Below are positions 35,093 to 44,953 of a stretch of 64,000 bases of DNA, piece by piece; position 1 is the first letter of the stretch; each line of letters begins with the position of its first letter. The position numbers and the translations under genes are program-made. The stretch lies in the NCBI RefSeq assembly GCF_050859025.1, contig NZ_CP138200.1:992001-1056000 (forward strand). The letters run 5' to 3'. The notes below the pieces were generated by a model. It was not told where the DNA came from. It searched no databases and saw only the letters and a program-made list of their open reading frames with translations. The DNA is from Wukongibacter sp050859025 (lineage in GTDB: Bacteria > Bacillota > Clostridia > Peptostreptococcales > Caminicellaceae).

Positions 35093-36249
35093 ATGAGCTA
35101 GATAAACTCAGAGCTGATATAGATAAAATTGATATGGAGCTTGTTGCTCTATTTGAAAAGCGAATGGAAAAGGTGCTTAAAATAGCTGAATATAAGAGAA
35201 AAAACGGTATGCCTATATTTAATCAAGCTAGAGAAATAGAGGTTTTAAAGAAGAATGTTTCTAGGTTGAAGAATAGGGAATTCGAAAATGAAACTAAAGA
35301 ATTCCTAAATAAGGCAATGGAAATAAGCCGAGAGGTACAAAGAAAAAACATAATGAGCAGTACTGTGAACGGTCATTTAGAATATAAGAACATATCAAAA
35401 AACTATCATTCATGTGGTTTAGATCATGGATTAATAGTGGGATATCAAGGGCAGCCCGGGGCATTTAGTCAAGAAGCCTTAACAGAGTATTTTGGTGAGG
35501 GTGTAGAAGCCCTTAATGTTAAGGAGTTTGAAGATGTATTTAAGGCTCTTAAAGATAATGAGATTGATTATGGAGTACTTCCAATCGAAAATTCATCTAC
35601 TGGTGGGATAGCAGAGGTATATGATCTTTTAAAGAAATATGGATTTTACATTGTAGGAGAAAAGTGTATAAAGGTCCAGCATAATCTTGTAGCTTCAAAA
35701 AATACTGAATTAGAAGATATTGACGAGGTATATTCTCACCCCCAAGCATTTAAGCAATGTAGTAAATTCTTTGAGGACTATCCTGATCTAAGATTAATAC
35801 CCTATAAGAATACTGCAACAAGTGCAAAATATATAAATGAAGAAAAGGCTAGAAATAAGGCTGCAATCTGTAGTCATAAAGCTGCCCAGATATATGATTT
35901 AAAGATTATTAAAGAGAATATAAATTACAATACTAAGAACTACACTAGATTTATAATTATAGGGAAGGATTTAGAGGTACATGAAATTTCTAATAAAATA
36001 AGTATAGTAACTACTACGGCCCACACACCTGGAGCTTTGTATAGAACTCTGGGTTATTTTACAAAAAATAATCTAAACATGATGAAGATTGAATCAAGGC
36101 CAATTTTAGATAGGTCGTGGGAATACTTCTTCTATATAGATTTTAGCGGTAATCTAAATGATGATGCTGTAAAGAGGTCTATTGAAGCTATTAGAAAAAA
36201 CAGTACCTACTTTAAGCTATTGGGAAACTATGTGGGTCATAGAATATAA
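35089..36249 (+). CDS. pheA: Bifunctional chorismate mutase/prephenate dehydratase (P-protein)
   Basis: 386 residues in three parts: AroQ-type chorismate mutase (about 1-88, LRADIDKIDMELVALFEKRM), prephenate dehydratase (about 118-300, GYQGQPGAFSQEAL, PIENSSTGGIAEVYDLL, NYTRFIII) and a C-terminal ACT domain (about 308-386, HTPGALYRTLGYF, ESRPILDRSWEYFFYIDF) with the ESRP motif for phenylalanine feedback. It makes phenylpyruvate from chorismate, and its mutase also supplies prephenate to TyrA. Confidence 0.94.
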   Translation: MNELDKLRADIDKIDMELVALFEKRMEKVLKIAEYKRKNGMPIFNQAREIEVLKKNVSRLKNREFENETKEFLNKAMEISREVQRKNIMSSTVNGHLEYKNISKNYHSCGLDHGLIVGYQGQPGAFSQEALTEYFGEGVEALNVKEFEDVFKALKDNEIDYGVLPIENSSTGGIAEVYDLLKKYGFYIVGEKCIKVQHNLVASKNTELEDIDEVYSHPQAFKQCSKFFEDYPDLRLIPYKNTATSAKYINEEKARNKAAICSHKAAQIYDLKIIKENINYNTKNYTRFIIIGKDLEVHEISNKISIVTTTAHTPGALYRTLGYFTKNNLNMMKIESRPILDRSWEYFFYIDFSGNLNDDAVKRSIEAIRKNSTYFKLLGNYVGHRI

Positions 36250-36284
36250 TGTAATCATCATTTAAAAGGAATAGGTGGGATAAA

Positions 36285-37097
36285 ATGAGTCTTTTATTTG
36301 GTCTTATGGGGGAAAAATTAAAGCATAGCTTTTCACCAGCGATACATTCGATAATATTTAAAGAGCTTAATTTAGATGGACATTATCAATTATTTGAGGT
36401 CAAGAAGGAAGAATTAAAAAATGCAGTATATGGACTTAAGGCACTTGGTGCCAAGGGAGTGAACGTGACTATTCCCTACAAGATAGATATTATGCAATAT
36501 TTGGATGGGATATCCGATGAAGCTAGAAAGATTGATGCCATAAATACTGTATGTTTTAAGGACAATAAAACCTTTGCGTATAATACCGATTATTTTGGTT
36601 TTGGTATTATGCTAAACAAATTTGATATCAATACAAAAAACAGGAAGGCTGTTGTACTAGGTACCGGAGGAGCAGCTAAATCTATAATGCAATACTTGAT
36701 TGACAAAAACATTGGAGATATAACCCTTGTGAGCAGAGATATAAATATGGGAAAAGAGAAGTTTACAGATTATAGGGTAATATCCTATGATGATATAGAG
36801 GGAATAGGTAAGCAAGATATAATAATAAATACTACCCCCTGTGGAATGTATCCTAAGGTCAATAATTCACCTATTAAAAAAGAAGATATGCTAAATTTTG
36901 ATGTAGCAGTGGACTTAATTTATAATCCTATTGAAACACTATTCCTCAAATATGCTAGAGAACAAGGGATTAAAAGGGTAAATGGATTATATATGCTTGT
37001 TGGACAGGCCGTAAAGGCACAGGAGCTTTGGAATGAAATAAATATTAGCAGTGAAATAATTGATAGGATATATGAAAAAATAGTTGAAAGTATTTAA
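36285..37097 (+). CDS. aroE: Shikimate dehydrogenase
   Basis: 270 residues: LMGEKLKHSFSPAIHSIIF (shikimate-binding Ser pair), NVTIPYKIDIMQYLD (catalytic Lys), DAINTV, YNTDYFGF (catalytic Asp), NADP-site VLGTGGAAKSI and NTTPCGMYP. It reduces 3-dehydroshikimate with NADPH. It lies 35 bases behind pheA. Confidence 0.93.
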   Translation: MSLLFGLMGEKLKHSFSPAIHSIIFKELNLDGHYQLFEVKKEELKNAVYGLKALGAKGVNVTIPYKIDIMQYLDGISDEARKIDAINTVCFKDNKTFAYNTDYFGFGIMLNKFDINTKNRKAVVLGTGGAAKSIMQYLIDKNIGDITLVSRDINMGKEKFTDYRVISYDDIEGIGKQDIIINTTPCGMYPKVNNSPIKKEDMLNFDVAVDLIYNPIETLFLKYAREQGIKRVNGLYMLVGQAVKAQELWNEINISSEIIDRIYEKIVESI

Positions 37098-37125
37098 GGG
37101 TAACTCATTGTACTAGTTCATGGAC

Positions 37126-37237
37126 CGAGGGATATTGATATTTCCTTTTTGTTTATGCAATAAATCCATTTTTTCATATATTTTAAAGGTAAAAGTAGAT
37201 CCATCCAATCACTAAAAGGAAACATCAATATCCCTTA
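37126..37237. other. Long imperfect hairpin between aroE and aroK
   Basis: AGGGATATTGAT-A-TTTCCTTTT (from 37126) pairs with AAAAGGAAA-C-ATCAATATCCCT (to about 37237), enclosing about 65 bases. It fills the only sizeable gap in the operon and may be a small mobile palindrome or a processing or attenuation site. Confidence 0.5.
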
Positions 37238-37312
37238 AGTAGTTGAAATTCGATACTACTATTTTACTAGCAGAATGAGTAAAGTTAAGGTAGCAGAAGG
37301 TGGTTATAAATC

Positions 37313-37828
37313 ATGGAAAACAATGATAAAAACATAATACTTATAGGTATGCCTGGCTCGGGGAAGACAACAATAGGAGAACTTATATCTCAAAAACGGA
37401 ATATGAAGTTTTGTGATATAGATCATTATATAGAAGAAAAGGAAGGCCAATCTATTCCAGAGATATTTAAAGATTATGGAGAAGTATATTTTAGGAAATT
37501 AGAAACAAGTGCAGTAGAAGCAGTAAGTAAATATAAAGGTTATGTACTGTCATCAGGAGGAGGAGTGATAAAATTTCCTCGTAACATGGAAGTACTAAGA
37601 CAAAGTGGTATAATTATATTTATTAATAGATCAGTTGAAGACATCATATCTGATGTAGAAACAGAGGGGCGTCCCTTATTGAAGGATGGAAAAGAGAAGA
37701 TTTACAATCTTTATGATGAAAGGATCTCTTTATATAGGAGATATTGTGATTATGAGGTGGCTAATGATGGTAGTTTAGAAGCTACGGTAAAAAAAATTAT
37801 AGAAATTGTAAAAAATACTTTTTATTAA
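37313..37828 (+). CDS. aroK: Shikimate kinase
   Basis: 171 residues: Walker A GMPGSGKTTIG, shikimate-site CDIDHYIEEKEG and YFRKLE, SSGGGVIKFPRN, and the lid EGRPLLKDG. It phosphorylates shikimate with ATP. Confidence 0.93.
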   Translation: MENNDKNIILIGMPGSGKTTIGELISQKRNMKFCDIDHYIEEKEGQSIPEIFKDYGEVYFRKLETSAVEAVSKYKGYVLSSGGGVIKFPRNMEVLRQSGIIIFINRSVEDIISDVETEGRPLLKDGKEKIYNLYDERISLYRRYCDYEVANDGSLEATVKKIIEIVKNTFY

Positions 37829-37878
37829 AGCCTTTAAGAGTTTAGAGCCACAAACTATTGCCAAAGGGGTTGAATAAG

Positions 37879-38316
37879 TTGAAAATATTGATAATAAACG
37901 GTCCAAATATCAATTTTTTAGGTATAAGGGAAAAAAGTATTTATGGTAATACGACCTATAAAAAAATGTGTGAATATCTTGAAGAAGAAGCTAAAAAATC
38001 TGAAATAAATATCAATATAGTTCAAAGCAATGTTGAGGGAGAGCTAGTAGATTATATTCAAAATGCCTATGGCAAATATGATGGAATAATAATCAATCCA
38101 GCTGCCTATACCCACTACAGTATTGCAATATTAGATGCCCTAAAGGCGGTGGGAATTCCTGCTGTTGAAGTACATATTAGCAATGTACATTCTAGGGAGG
38201 AGTTCAGAAAAAAATCCGTTACAGTACCTGCTTGTATTGGTCAAATAAGTGGGTTTGGGATATATGGATATGTTATGGCTATGAAGGGTTTAATTAATTA
38301 TAATAGTGGTGTATAA
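37879..38316 (+). CDS. aroQ: 3-dehydroquinate dehydratase, type II
   Basis: 145 residues, the usual size of the dodecameric type II enzyme: IINGPNINFLGIREKSIYG, the active-site loop with catalytic Tyr (SIYGNTTY), NPAAYTHYSIAILDAL and VEVHISNVHSREEFRKKSV. TTG 37879 lies after AAAGGGG with good spacing and gives the normal start (MKILIINGPN); TTG at 37858 and 37870 are less likely. Confidence 0.92.
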   Translation: MKILIINGPNINFLGIREKSIYGNTTYKKMCEYLEEEAKKSEININIVQSNVEGELVDYIQNAYGKYDGIIINPAAYTHYSIAILDALKAVGIPAVEVHISNVHSREEFRKKSVTVPACIGQISGFGIYGYVMAMKGLINYNSGV

Positions 38317-38382
38317 TAGAGGTGTTTGGTATAAATATTTATTGAGTTATATTTAAAAGTACCTAAAAAAGGGGATAGAAGT

Positions 38383-39306
38383 ATGGGTGGGAAAAAAGTA
38401 TTGCCAATAATGGCCATAGTAGCAACTTCCATAATATGGGGGTTGTCATTTTTGAGTATAAAAGTAACCGTAGGGGTTCTACCACCTATGACTTTAGCAC
38501 TTGTTAGATTTTTAATGGGGTCGGTTGTATTATCAATAATTTATATGATAATGGAAAAAGAGAAGAGATTGAATAGAAAGGATATTCCCTTGCTTGCTTT
38601 ATCGGGTTTTATAGGAGTAAGTGCCTATTTCTATTTTGAAAACAATGGAATTCAGTATATATCAGCATCTTCTGCTTCAATAATTATTGCAGCTATACCA
38701 ATTTTCGCACTAATTGCAGAAATAATATTTTTGAAAGCAGAACTAACAAAGAAAAAAGTTATTAGTGTTGTTGTATCCTTCTTCGGAGTGTATTTGATTG
38801 TAGGATTTAATAGTGCAGGAATCTCTGAAAATTCTCTAAGGGGATATTTATTTATGCTTGGAGCTGTTCTTGTATGGGTAGCCTATAGTATTATAACTAA
38901 GCCACTATATAAGAAGTATTCTCAGATTACTATAGTGTATTTTCAAACATTATTTGGAACCTTGTTTTTAATACCCTTTGTTTTTTTTGAGACTACTAAT
39001 TGGAGCTTAATAGATAGTACGATAATCTTAAATGTAGTTTATCTAGGTATATTTTGTTCAGCAATGGCCTACTATCTTTACATTTATGCAATGGATTACT
39101 TAGGTGTTTCTACGACTTCCTTATTTCTAAATTTGCTTCCAATTGTAACGGTTATAGCAAGCTATTTTATATTAGATGAAAGAATAAATGTTTATCAGAT
39201 TATTGGAGGAGTATTAGTAATTTTTGCGGTATATTTTGCAAATACTAAGGATAAGAAGAATGAAGAGAAGATAGTTCAGGAGAAGCACGTTAAAGTGGTT
39301 TCATAA
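38383..39306 (+). CDS. EamA-family (DMT) transporter
   Basis: 307 residues with ten helices in two EamA repeats (about 8-142 and 155-290; ATSIIWGLSFLSIKVTVGVL opens the first, GVSTTSLFLNLLPIVTVIAS is in the second). DMT proteins export amino acids or metabolites. It is the last gene of the aromatic operon, so export of an aromatic compound is a fair guess but unproved. Confidence 0.83.
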   Translation: MGGKKVLPIMAIVATSIIWGLSFLSIKVTVGVLPPMTLALVRFLMGSVVLSIIYMIMEKEKRLNRKDIPLLALSGFIGVSAYFYFENNGIQYISASSASIIIAAIPIFALIAEIIFLKAELTKKKVISVVVSFFGVYLIVGFNSAGISENSLRGYLFMLGAVLVWVAYSIITKPLYKKYSQITIVYFQTLFGTLFLIPFVFFETTNWSLIDSTIILNVVYLGIFCSAMAYYLYIYAMDYLGVSTTSLFLNLLPIVTVIASYFILDERINVYQIIGGVLVIFAVYFANTKDKKNEEKIVQEKHVKVVS

Positions 39307-39312
39307 ATTTGA

Positions 39313-39360
39313 TGAAAGGAGGAGGTCTCATAAGAAAGCTTTATGAAACCCCCCTTTTTA
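39313..39360. terminator. Terminator between aromatic and M20 operons
   Basis: AAAGGAGGAGGTCTCATAA and TTATGAAACCCCCCTTTTT form a long stem around GAAAGC; it can serve both converging operons. Confidence 0.75.
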
Positions 39361-39368
39361 TTATCAGT

Positions 39369-40535
39369 CTAAAATTTTTCAAGAAAATCAATAGCAAATC
39401 TAAAGTATAGCTCAGTTCCTATTACCAGGCTGTCCTCGTCCAAATTGAACCTTGGATGGTGATGGGGAAAATCTGCTTTTTTTTCAGAGTTACCAGATCC
39501 TACGAAGGCTATTAAACCCGGTATTTTTTCAAGATAGTAAGCCATATCTTCACTGCCCGTTGTCTTATCTAATTTTACTAAACCTTCTTCTCCAAGCATA
39601 TTTAAAACAGTTTCTTTGGCTAGTGAACAACATTTTGTATCATTAATAGTTGGAGGTGTTCCCAAAATATATTGAAACTTAGCCTTAGCACCATATATAT
39701 TGGCTGTATTTTGAACGTATCTTTCTATTATTATTGGAAGCTGTGATCTTACCTCTGGGTCAAAGCATCTTACAGTTCCTTCAATATGGGCCTTGTCAGC
39801 AATAACATTAAATCTTGTTCCGGATCTAAGTGATCCTATTGAGAAAACAACTGTGTCTAGAGGGTTTGTTTCCCTACTGATGATTGCCTGGGTATTCATA
39901 ACAAGAGATGATGCAACAACTACAGCATCAACACCTTGATGGGGTAGTGAACCATGGCCCCCCTTGCCAATAATGTCTATAATTACGTGATCTCCAGAAG
40001 CCATTCTAGGACCAGAATCCACTGATATTTTTCCCGTTTCAAGACCTGACCATAGATGAAGTCCAAATAGGCCATCAACTCCTTCTAAGACACCTTCGTC
40101 AATCATTTTCTTTGCACCCTGAACCATTTCTTCTGCCGGTTGGAAGATCAGCTTAATAGTTCCTCTAATGGAATCCTTGATTTCATTTAAAGCATTAGCA
40201 GCCCCTAAAAGCATAGCAGTGTGACCATCATGACCGCAGGCATGCATTACTCCAGGATTTTGAGATTTGTACTCTATGTCATTTATTTCAGTGAGCTCAA
40301 GGGCATCCATATCTGCTCTTAAAGCGATAGTTTTACCTGGTAATTCACCCACTATAGTACCCACAACTCCTGTTCCAGCCATTTCAATATAAGGAATACC
40401 CATACTTTGCAGCTCTTCCTTTACTCTCATTGATGTTTTAAATTCACTCCAACTAGGTTCGGGATTTGCGTGGAAATGCCTTCTAAGCTTTATAACATAG
40501 TCTCTTTGATTTTCCAATAATTTTTTATAGTTCAT
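39369..40535 (-). CDS. M20D-family amidohydrolase
   Basis: 388 residues, a two-zinc peptidase M20D protein (IAA-amino acid hydrolase, N-acyl-amino acid amidohydrolase group): LRADMDALE, HACGHDGHTAMLLGAA, QPAEEMVQGAKKMIDEG, dimerisation domain with GKGGHGSLPHQGVDAV, and TGSEDMAYYLEKIPG. It should cleave an N-acyl or aminobenzoyl amino acid. ATG 40535 follows GGGGG with correct spacing; the longer frame to 40571 lacks one. It is about half identical by eye to its neighbour at 40609. Confidence 0.87.
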   Translation of the reverse strand: MNYKKLLENQRDYVIKLRRHFHANPEPSWSEFKTSMRVKEELQSMGIPYIEMAGTGVVGTIVGELPGKTIALRADMDALELTEINDIEYKSQNPGVMHACGHDGHTAMLLGAANALNEIKDSIRGTIKLIFQPAEEMVQGAKKMIDEGVLEGVDGLFGLHLWSGLETGKISVDSGPRMASGDHVIIDIIGKGGHGSLPHQGVDAVVVASSLVMNTQAIISRETNPLDTVVFSIGSLRSGTRFNVIADKAHIEGTVRCFDPEVRSQLPIIIERYVQNTANIYGAKAKFQYILGTPPTINDTKCCSLAKETVLNMLGEEGLVKLDKTTGSEDMAYYLEKIPGLIAFVGSGNSEKKADFPHHHPRFNLDEDSLVIGTELYFRFAIDFLEKF

Positions 40536-40608
40536 TCCAATCCCCCTTATCTTATTTAGGATACGAAGCATAAAAGATTCATTGAATTTTTCATGAAGAA
40601 TCTAAGTA

Positions 40609-41772
40609 CTATTTATTTAGAAAATCGACTGCAAATTGAGCATATAAAGCTGAAGCCGTTTCAAGCGCATCTTCATCTATATCAAACCTAGGATGATGGT
40701 GAGGGAAGTGTTGAAGCTTTCTTTCATTTTTAGAACCAACAAGGGCAAAGGCTCCAGGCGCCTTTTGTGTAAAGAAAGAGAAATCTTCTCCACCTGTGGT
40801 CTTTTCATAGGTTATAAGTGCATCCTTTCCACTTATTTTTTCAACTGCACCTTCAGCAATAGCCGACATCTTAGGATCATTTATTGTAGGGATAACAAGC
40901 TGTTCATAGTCAACTTGTGCGGTAGCCCTATAGCCTTCAGCTGTATTTTCAGCTACTCTTGTAATCATTTCCTCAAAGGAATCATTAACTTCCATGCTAA
41001 AACATCTAGTAGTTCCTTCGAGATAAGCTTCACCAGCGATAACATTAAATCTTGTTCCAGAATTAAATATACCGACACTTATTACAGCAGGGTCTAGAGG
41101 ACTGATTTCTCTACTAACAAGGCTTTGAAGATTCATAACTATTGCTGATCCAACAAGTAATGCATCTACACCTTGATGGGGCATAGAACCATGACCGCCT
41201 CTTCCAGCTACATTTATTTTGTATATCCCGGCTGAGGCCATACGAGGACCAGCTTCTACAGAGACCTTACCTACATCGGTATCATTCCATATATGAATGC
41301 CAAAGATTCCATCGACACCTTCCATGACACCTTCTTCTATCATTTTCTTGGCACCCTTTGCAGTTTCTTCACCGGGTTGAAAGAACAATTTTACAGTTCC
41401 ATTAAGCTCATCCTTCATATCATTTAATATTTTAGCTGCAGCAAGTAGTCCTGCAGCGTGGGCATCATGTCCACAAGCGTGCATAAGTCCATCGACCTTT
41501 GACTTATAGTCTATTTCATTGGCTTCTGTTACCTCAAGAGCATCAATATCGGCTCTAAGGGCTACGGTCCTACCTTTGCAATTTCCTTTAATAATTCCAA
41601 CTACCCCAGTTCCAGCTACCCTTTTACAATCTATCTTCATATTTTTCAGTTCCTCAATGATTCTATCTGAGGTTCTTATTTCCTTCATACTAGGCTCAGG
41701 ATTCATATGAAACTCTCTTCTTAAATCAATAGCATATTGCTTATATTTCTTTGCCAGCTCCTTAACATTCAT
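40609..41772 (-). CDS. M20D-family amidohydrolase, tandem paralogue
   Basis: 387 residues with the same motifs as its neighbour (LRADIDALEVTE, HACGHDAHAAGLLAA, QPGEETAKGAKKMIEEG, GRGGHGSMPHQGVDAL, TGGEDFSFFTQKAPG). The pair arose by tandem duplication. It begins directly after the end of the third hydrolase gene, behind AGGGGAGG, so all belong to one minus-strand operon. Confidence 0.87.
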   Translation of the reverse strand: MNVKELAKKYKQYAIDLRREFHMNPEPSMKEIRTSDRIIEELKNMKIDCKRVAGTGVVGIIKGNCKGRTVALRADIDALEVTEANEIDYKSKVDGLMHACGHDAHAAGLLAAAKILNDMKDELNGTVKLFFQPGEETAKGAKKMIEEGVMEGVDGIFGIHIWNDTDVGKVSVEAGPRMASAGIYKINVAGRGGHGSMPHQGVDALLVGSAIVMNLQSLVSREISPLDPAVISVGIFNSGTRFNVIAGEAYLEGTTRCFSMEVNDSFEEMITRVAENTAEGYRATAQVDYEQLVIPTINDPKMSAIAEGAVEKISGKDALITYEKTTGGEDFSFFTQKAPGAFALVGSKNERKLQHFPHHHPRFDIDEDALETASALYAQFAVDFLNK

Positions 41773-43011
41773 TTAAAGTGCCTCCCCTTTATCAAGTATT
41801 GTATTATATATAACCTCAATACCCCTTTGTAAGTCTTCATAGTCCGTCCATTCCTCTGGACAATGGCTTCTACCATCCTTACTAGGGACAAAAACCAAAC
41901 CAACATCTGTTATTGCAGCCATAATCATTGCATCGTGTCCAGCACCGCTTAGCATTTTAATATATGAAAAGCCATTTGATTGGGCATTTTTTTCAAGACT
42001 TTTTATTATTCCTTCAGACATTTTAACTGGATTTACATCCAGCATTTCTATTATTTCTAATTCTATGCCAGAAGCGTCAGTTTCATTCTTCAAGGCCTCA
42101 ACAATATTATTTTTTACCTTACTGATACAGTCAGAGTCCTTAGACCTGATATCAACAGTGAATATAACTTCTCCAGGTACTATATTAGCTGCACCTGGCT
42201 TAATATTAAGTACTCCCACAGTGGCTACGGTACCTTCTCTAGCTTCCCTCGCATACCCCTCAATTTTACATATAACCTTAGAAGCAGTACTAAGGGCATC
42301 TGATCTCATATGCATTGGAGTAGTCCCAGCGTGGTCTGGTCTACCACGGAGTATGACTTTAAACTCATTAATACCAACTATAAAGTCTACAATACCAATA
42401 TCCTTATGGCTAGATTTTAAAATAGGACCCTGCTCAATATGAAGCTCAATAAAAGCTTTGATATCCTTGGGATTCCTTCTAGCTTTTTTGATTTCCTCTG
42501 GATTGAAACCGAAATCATGTAGAGCCTTAGCCATAGATATACCGTATTCATCCTTATTATTGTGCAATTGCTCTATAGAAACCCTACCTACCATTGCTCT
42601 ACTTCCAAATACACCAGAGCCAAATCTTCCACCTTCTTCTTCAATCATACCAACAAACTCAATAGGGTATTTGGTTCTAATATTATTTTCCTCAAGGGTT
42701 CTCATAATTTCCAGAGCCATGACTATACCAGCAGGTCCATCAAAATTACCACCATTTTTAACAGAATCAAAATGAGAACCTATCATAATTACGGGAAGGC
42801 TGTCATCTGTGCCACTTCGTCTACCAAATATGCTACCGGCAGAATCCTCATAAACATTGAGACCGAGCTTTAAAAGCTCATTTTTTATATATTTCCTTGC
42901 ACCTCTATCTTCAGCTGTAAGAGAAAATCTTGTAAGTCCTTGTCCTGGAGTGGCATTAAACTTTGAGAGTGTTTCTATATCTCTTTTGATTCTATCTAAA
43001 TTTGTTTTCAT
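41773..43011 (-). CDS. N-carbamoyl-L-amino acid hydrolase/allantoate amidohydrolase-type M20
   Basis: About 412 residues of the Zn-dependent M20C hydrolase group: GSHFDSVKNGGNFDGPAG (metal site), EEEGGRFGSGVFGSRAM, ELHIEQGPILKSS, GRPDHAGTTPM and MLSGAGHDAMIMA. Members open carbamoylated amino acids, allantoate or ureidoglycine; the exact substrate cannot be told. ATG 43011 follows GGAGG; a TTG at 43026 overlaps that site. It lies between the OsmC-like gene and the M20D pair in one operon. Confidence 0.85.
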   Translation of the reverse strand: MKTNLDRIKRDIETLSKFNATPGQGLTRFSLTAEDRGARKYIKNELLKLGLNVYEDSAGSIFGRRSGTDDSLPVIMIGSHFDSVKNGGNFDGPAGIVMALEIMRTLEENNIRTKYPIEFVGMIEEEGGRFGSGVFGSRAMVGRVSIEQLHNNKDEYGISMAKALHDFGFNPEEIKKARRNPKDIKAFIELHIEQGPILKSSHKDIGIVDFIVGINEFKVILRGRPDHAGTTPMHMRSDALSTASKVICKIEGYAREAREGTVATVGVLNIKPGAANIVPGEVIFTVDIRSKDSDCISKVKNNIVEALKNETDASGIELEIIEMLDVNPVKMSEGIIKSLEKNAQSNGFSYIKMLSGAGHDAMIMAAITDVGLVFVPSKDGRSHCPEEWTDYEDLQRGIEVIYNTILDKGEAL

Positions 43012-43030
43012 AGTATTTACCTCCAAAGTC

Positions 43031-43447
43031 CTATAGTATCAATATTTCATGGACTATCTTTGCCGATTTTGATAAAATGGCACTAACATTACAGTATCTT
43101 TCTTCAGATAGTTTTATTGCCTTTTCCAATTTATCTATATTCAAATTATCGCCTTTGAAATAGAATCTAAGTTTTATCTCTTCATATGTTTTTTGACTAC
43201 CATCATTTGTTTCGCCTATTACTTCTATATTCATGCTTTCAACCTTTACTCTCATCTTATCAAGAATTATCTTCACATCTACACCCATACATCCTCCTAG
43301 TCCAACTAAAAGCATTGGCATGGGAAGAAATCCTTCATTATTTCCTCCAAAGGGTGGACCTATATCCATAAATACCTCATGGCCAGATTCATCTATTGCT
43401 TTAAACTTCATCTGACCTTCCCATGAACAATTTATTTTATGGGACAA
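43031..43447 (-). CDS. OsmC-family protein
   Basis: 138 residues of the OsmC/Ohr fold: GNNEGFLPMPMLLVGLGGCM and SEERYCNVSAILS hold the two family cysteines (GGC and RYC). Such proteins reduce organic peroxides or act as thiol-dependent hydrolases; in an amidohydrolase operon the second may apply. TTG 43447 follows AAAGGAGG; the frame extends to 43468 without a better site. Confidence 0.8.
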   Translation of the reverse strand: MSHKINCSWEGQMKFKAIDESGHEVFMDIGPPFGGNNEGFLPMPMLLVGLGGCMGVDVKIILDKMRVKVESMNIEVIGETNDGSQKTYEEIKLRFYFKGDNLNIDKLEKAIKLSEERYCNVSAILSKSAKIVHEILIL

Positions 43448-43557
43448 AGCAATTCCTCCTTTCACCATATTGAGAAGAGTAAGATTTTACAATGATGAAT
43501 TTCAATTCTATTTGAGATTTAAGAAATTTGAATCTCATTCATTGTGAAACAACCCAA

Positions 43558-43590
43558 GGCTGTCTCAATTAATGGCTTTATGAGACAGCC
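43558..43590 (-). terminator. Hairpin behind carrier gene
   Basis: GGCTGTCTCA and TGAGACAGCC form a perfect ten-base stem around 13 bases between the carrier and the OsmC gene; only weak T-runs, so read-through into the hydrolase genes is possible. Confidence 0.6.
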
Positions 43591-43621
43591 CTTTCTACAT
43601 ATGGTTATTAAATATTTAAAT

Positions 43622-44812
43622 TTACAATAAACTAGTAAAAATACCTGCTATTATTACAGATACAATTGTAACCGTTGTGAATCCACCAACAAGCATTTTA
43701 GGAAGCATTTCATCCATGAGGAATTTGTTTTCTTCTTCCGTTTCTGCAAGGGCCTTTGCCGCCTCTTCAGTAAGAATATAGTTTGGAGGAAAGCCATAGA
43801 GGGCTGTAAGGGCTATGGCAAAGGACATCTCCTTAGTATATCCTAACCTTTTTCCAATAAGCATTGAAAGAATACACATACCAGATACGCCTATAACTAT
43901 TATTCCCGCAAGAGGAAAAGCTATTTTCCCAAGCATTTCGGGTGTAGCCTTGGCAAGACTATCAAATACAAATGCCATTAGTCCTGCAATTAGAATGCCA
44001 AAGGAGCTTGAAAGGTTTAGCGGTCTTTGTTCTAAAAAGCCTAATTCTTGAGCCAGTACACCAAAGAAAAGGCACATTACGAAGGGAGAAATATCAACCA
44101 TAGGCTTAATCAAGCTAGAAAAGCCTACGGCAGCCCACGCAGTTAGACCTAATTTTGCAAGGATAATATAGGTAGTTAAATATTTTTCTGGAAGGGCAGG
44201 TATAAGTTTTTTCTTAGTGGTAATTTCTTCAGCAGAAGCAGCCTCATGGGAGGTAGAGGGCTTCAATTCACCGCTTCTAAAGCCATTAAGAAGCCTTTTA
44301 CCTTCTTTCTTTAGCATAATAGCTGTAAGAGGATAACCAACGAAGCCCTGCATTACGTAGGTAATAATAGCGAGTACAGCTAGATCCTCCATCCCCAGAG
44401 AAGTGGCAGTTTCAGACATAATAATTGCAGCCATAATACCACCTGTAAGTGGGGGCGTAGCTATTACAGCTGTCTCCCAACCGAAAAGGGCTCTACCTAT
44501 TGTAAGGGTAAGGAGACAAATACCTACAATACCAACTAGTGCAATGGTAATAGTTTTCCATTGGCTGATTAATTCCCTAATAGTTAACATTGTACCCATA
44601 TGAGTTATCAATAAATACATGGATAAATAAATGATTGGTTTTTGAAACCCTGCAAGAGAAACAACGTCCTTGGGTAAGAAAGTCCAAAAACCAAATAAAA
44701 ATAGTAATGCAGCGATAAAAACCGATGGAATAAATGCTTTCGACTTAGTGGACACTATATCGCCAATAGATAAAATTACTAGAACGATAGAAAATGCCAT
44801 CAATAAACTCAT
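43622..44812 (-). CDS. GltS-like sodium/solute carrier
   Basis: 396 residues with about ten helices and a central hydrophilic loop (about 178-205). The start MSLLMAFSIVLVILSIGDIV, the glycine-rich TPPLTGGIMAAIIMSETATS and the second-half equivalent LYGFPPNYILTEEAAKAL suggest an inverted-repeat secondary carrier related to the glutamate/sodium symporter group. It is the first gene of the hydrolase operon and probably imports the substrate. The exact family is uncertain. Confidence 0.6.
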   Translation of the reverse strand: MSLLMAFSIVLVILSIGDIVSTKSKAFIPSVFIAALLFLFGFWTFLPKDVVSLAGFQKPIIYLSMYLLITHMGTMLTIRELISQWKTITIALVGIVGICLLTLTIGRALFGWETAVIATPPLTGGIMAAIIMSETATSLGMEDLAVLAIITYVMQGFVGYPLTAIMLKKEGKRLLNGFRSGELKPSTSHEAASAEEITTKKKLIPALPEKYLTTYIILAKLGLTAWAAVGFSSLIKPMVDISPFVMCLFFGVLAQELGFLEQRPLNLSSSFGILIAGLMAFVFDSLAKATPEMLGKIAFPLAGIIVIGVSGMCILSMLIGKRLGYTKEMSFAIALTALYGFPPNYILTEEAAKALAETEEENKFLMDEMLPKMLVGGFTTVTIVSVIIAGIFTSLL

Positions 44813-44953
44813 GTGAAAACCTCCTTAGTTATAATAATTGGTTCTATATTTTAAATATTCTATCAACTTTGAAAATGATTTTCTATGTTGTCAGCAACAA
44901 AATTTTATAGACAAATTTGGTGTGATTTTATATTATTAGAATAAGGAGAATTT

